Shown: in pieces, positions 33,774 through 35,550 of the stretch | Position numbering within the stretch: the first letter of the stretch is position 1 | How the letters are laid out: the number at the start of each line of letters is the position of its first letter | NCBI GenBank assembly: GCA_030428965.1 | Contig: JAUIEE010000004.1 | Span: 1-35,550, forward strand | Origin: a bacterium | GTDB taxonomy: Bacteria; Planctomycetota; UBA1135; GCA-002686595 | DNA length: 35,550 nt | Direction: 5' to 3' | Program-made: the position numbers and the translations under genes | Notes under the pieces: generated by a model | Databases searched by the model: none | The model's input: only the letters and a program-made list of their open reading frames with translations | Told to the model about the DNA's origin: nothing

Positions 33774-35525
33774 ATGACCCGAAACTCCGTGCTCGGCACG
33801 CTCCTGTTCCTCGGCGTCTTCGTCGTGTACGCGGCGGTCGCCGGTCACGAGTTCGTGCGCTACGACGATCCGGTCTACGTGCTCGAGAACGAGGTGGTGC
33901 GGCAGGGCTTGAGCGGTCGTGGATTCAGCTGGGCCTTTGGCCTGCACGGCTACGCCGCCAACTGGCACCCCTTGACCTGGCTCTCCCACATGCTCGACGT
34001 GGAGCTGTTCGGGCCGGACAACGCGGGGCCTCACCACCTCGTCAACGTCTTCTGGCACGCGTCGAGCGCCGTGGTCCTGTTCTGGGCACTCCTCCTGGCA
34101 ACGCGCTCACTGGCTCCGAGCTTCATCGTGGCCGCACTGTTCGCCTTCCACCCCCTGCGCGTCGAGTCCGTGGCCTGGATCGCCGAGCGCAAGGACGTTC
34201 TCTCGGGCTTCTTCTTCATGGCCACCCTCTGGGCCTACGTGCGCTACGCCCAGGCCCCGGGGAAGTTGCGCTATGCCCTCGTGCTCGGAGCCCTCGCCCT
34301 GGGTCTTCTCGCCAAGCCCGTGCTCGTGACCGTTCCGTGCGTCTTGCTCCTCTGCGACCTCTGGCCCCTGGGGCGCGTGGCTCCGGGAGCGCCGGCCGCG
34401 GGCATCGTGCCGAAGGGCTGGCGCTCCTGCCTCCTGGAGAAAGTTCCGCTGGTTCTCCTGGTCGGCCTGTCCAGCTGGTTGACGCTGACCGCCCAGCGCA
34501 GCGGGGGAGCGGTGCACCCGTTCTGGTCCCTCTCCATGACCGAGCGCGTGCAGAACGCGGTCGCCTCCTACGGGGCCTACCTTCACAAGACCCTGTGGCC
34601 CGCGAAGCTCGGGGTCTTCTACCCGCACCCCGCCATCATCGACAGCGAGGCCTTTCGCGCGAGCTGGCCCGTGGCGGTGGGGGTCGGCCTGCTGCTCCTC
34701 GCCGTGACGGCGATGGCCGTGGCGCGTCTTCGACGCTGGCCCTTCCTCTTCGTCGGCTGGTCGTGGTTCCTGGGGATGCTCGTCCCGATGATCGGCATCC
34801 TGCAGGTTGGCAACCAGGCCATGGCCGATCGCTACGCCTACCTGCCGCTGATCGGAATCTACCTGGCCGTGGTGTGGGGCGTGGCGGGCTTGTGCGAGGG
34901 GCAGCCGGGACGTTCTCGCCTCGCCCTCGCCGTGGCCGCGGTGGCGCTCCTGGGCTATGCCGGCGCGACCCGGCGGCTGGTGGGGACCTGGAAGAACACC
35001 GAGACCCTGTTCGAGCACGCCCTCGCCGCGAGCGAGGACAACTACGTGGCTCACCTCAACCTCGGCCAGGTCTACCGGGACCGGGGGGACTTCGAGGCCG
35101 CCGAGGATTCCTTTCGCGCCGCCCTCGCCATCAACCGCAACATTTCCGAGGCCCAGAACAACCTGGGGGTCGTCCTGCTCCTACAGCGCAGGGCAGGTGA
35201 GGCCCGCAGGCACCTGGCCGAAGCCCTGCGCATCAAGCCGAGCTACGCCGAGGCCCACTACAACCTGGCCCTGGCCCTCAACCAGCTCGGGGACGTCCAA
35301 GGCACCGCGCGCCATTACCGCCAGGCTCTGATCCACGACCCGAACCTGGCGGAAGCCCACAACAACCTCGGTGTTCTCCTGCGTGACCTGGGGCAACGGG
35401 AGGAGGCCCGGCGGCACTATGGCGAGGAGGACCTGGCCGCGCTGGTACTGACCATCGCCCAGATCAACGTCTGGAACCGGCTCAATGCGTCAGTCCGGGC
35501 GCTCGCCGGCGCCGCCTGGAACTGA
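33774..35525 (+). CDS. TMTC-like GT-C glycosyltransferase with C-terminal TPRs, tandem paralog
   Basis: GHEFVRYDDPVYVLENEVV, NWHPLTWLSHMLDVELFG, AFHPLRVESVAWIAERKDVLSG; C-terminal TPRs. True start 33774 (MTRNSVLG), not 32652. Confidence 0.85.
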   Translation: MTRNSVLGTLLFLGVFVVYAAVAGHEFVRYDDPVYVLENEVVRQGLSGRGFSWAFGLHGYAANWHPLTWLSHMLDVELFGPDNAGPHHLVNVFWHASSAVVLFWALLLATRSLAPSFIVAALFAFHPLRVESVAWIAERKDVLSGFFFMATLWAYVRYAQAPGKLRYALVLGALALGLLAKPVLVTVPCVLLLCDLWPLGRVAPGAPAAGIVPKGWRSCLLEKVPLVLLVGLSSWLTLTAQRSGGAVHPFWSLSMTERVQNAVASYGAYLHKTLWPAKLGVFYPHPAIIDSEAFRASWPVAVGVGLLLLAVTAMAVARLRRWPFLFVGWSWFLGMLVPMIGILQVGNQAMADRYAYLPLIGIYLAVVWGVAGLCEGQPGRSRLALAVAAVALLGYAGATRRLVGTWKNTETLFEHALAASEDNYVAHLNLGQVYRDRGDFEAAEDSFRAALAINRNISEAQNNLGVVLLLQRRAGEARRHLAEALRIKPSYAEAHYNLALALNQLGDVQGTARHYRQALIHDPNLAEAHNNLGVLLRDLGQREEARRHYGEEDLAALVLTIAQINVWNRLNASVRALAGAAWN

Positions 35526-35550
35526 GGGGGACTCGCCATGACCCCGAGCC

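Noticed and set aside
1-35550. Defence island, CRISPR array, prophage or transposon
   Set aside because: No regularly spaced short repeats, integrase/transposase motifs or defence effector families were recognised; genes look chromosomal and housekeeping or envelope-related.

Overview
High-GC, gene-dense bacterial chromosomal window with about 28 protein-coding genes on both strands. I saw no tRNA/rRNA, CRISPR array, transposase or phage module. In order: DUF58 protein, SpoIIM-like and RDD membrane proteins, M50-type metalloprotease, aldehyde:ferredoxin-oxidoreductase-like protein with a C-terminal MoaD/ThiS-like tail ending in Gly-Gly, TIGR00725/LOG-like protein, GT9 glycosyltransferase, nitrilase-family hydrolase, a frameshifted redoxin/cytochrome c/Cu-monooxygenase-like gene, sulfatase-like membrane protein, heterodimeric ABC exporter plus M28 peptidase, pseudo-receiver-like protein, HAD/P-loop kinase fusion, rpoZ-like gene, lpxK, lpxL-like acyltransferase, hldD, hldE, outer-membrane-like lipoprotein, TPR protein, CRTAC1/ASPIC-UnbV protein, PQQ-like beta-propeller, possible Sm-fold small protein, and two tandem TMTC-like GT-C/TPR proteins. 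The gene mix suggests a Gram-negative (LPS-making), possibly Planctomycetota-like organism; this is inference only. The most interesting observations are the AOR-MoaD fusion, a recurrent -10-like TANNNT box 6-7 nt before start codons (candidate leaderless transcription), the HAD-kinase fusion, and the possible Sm-like small protein.
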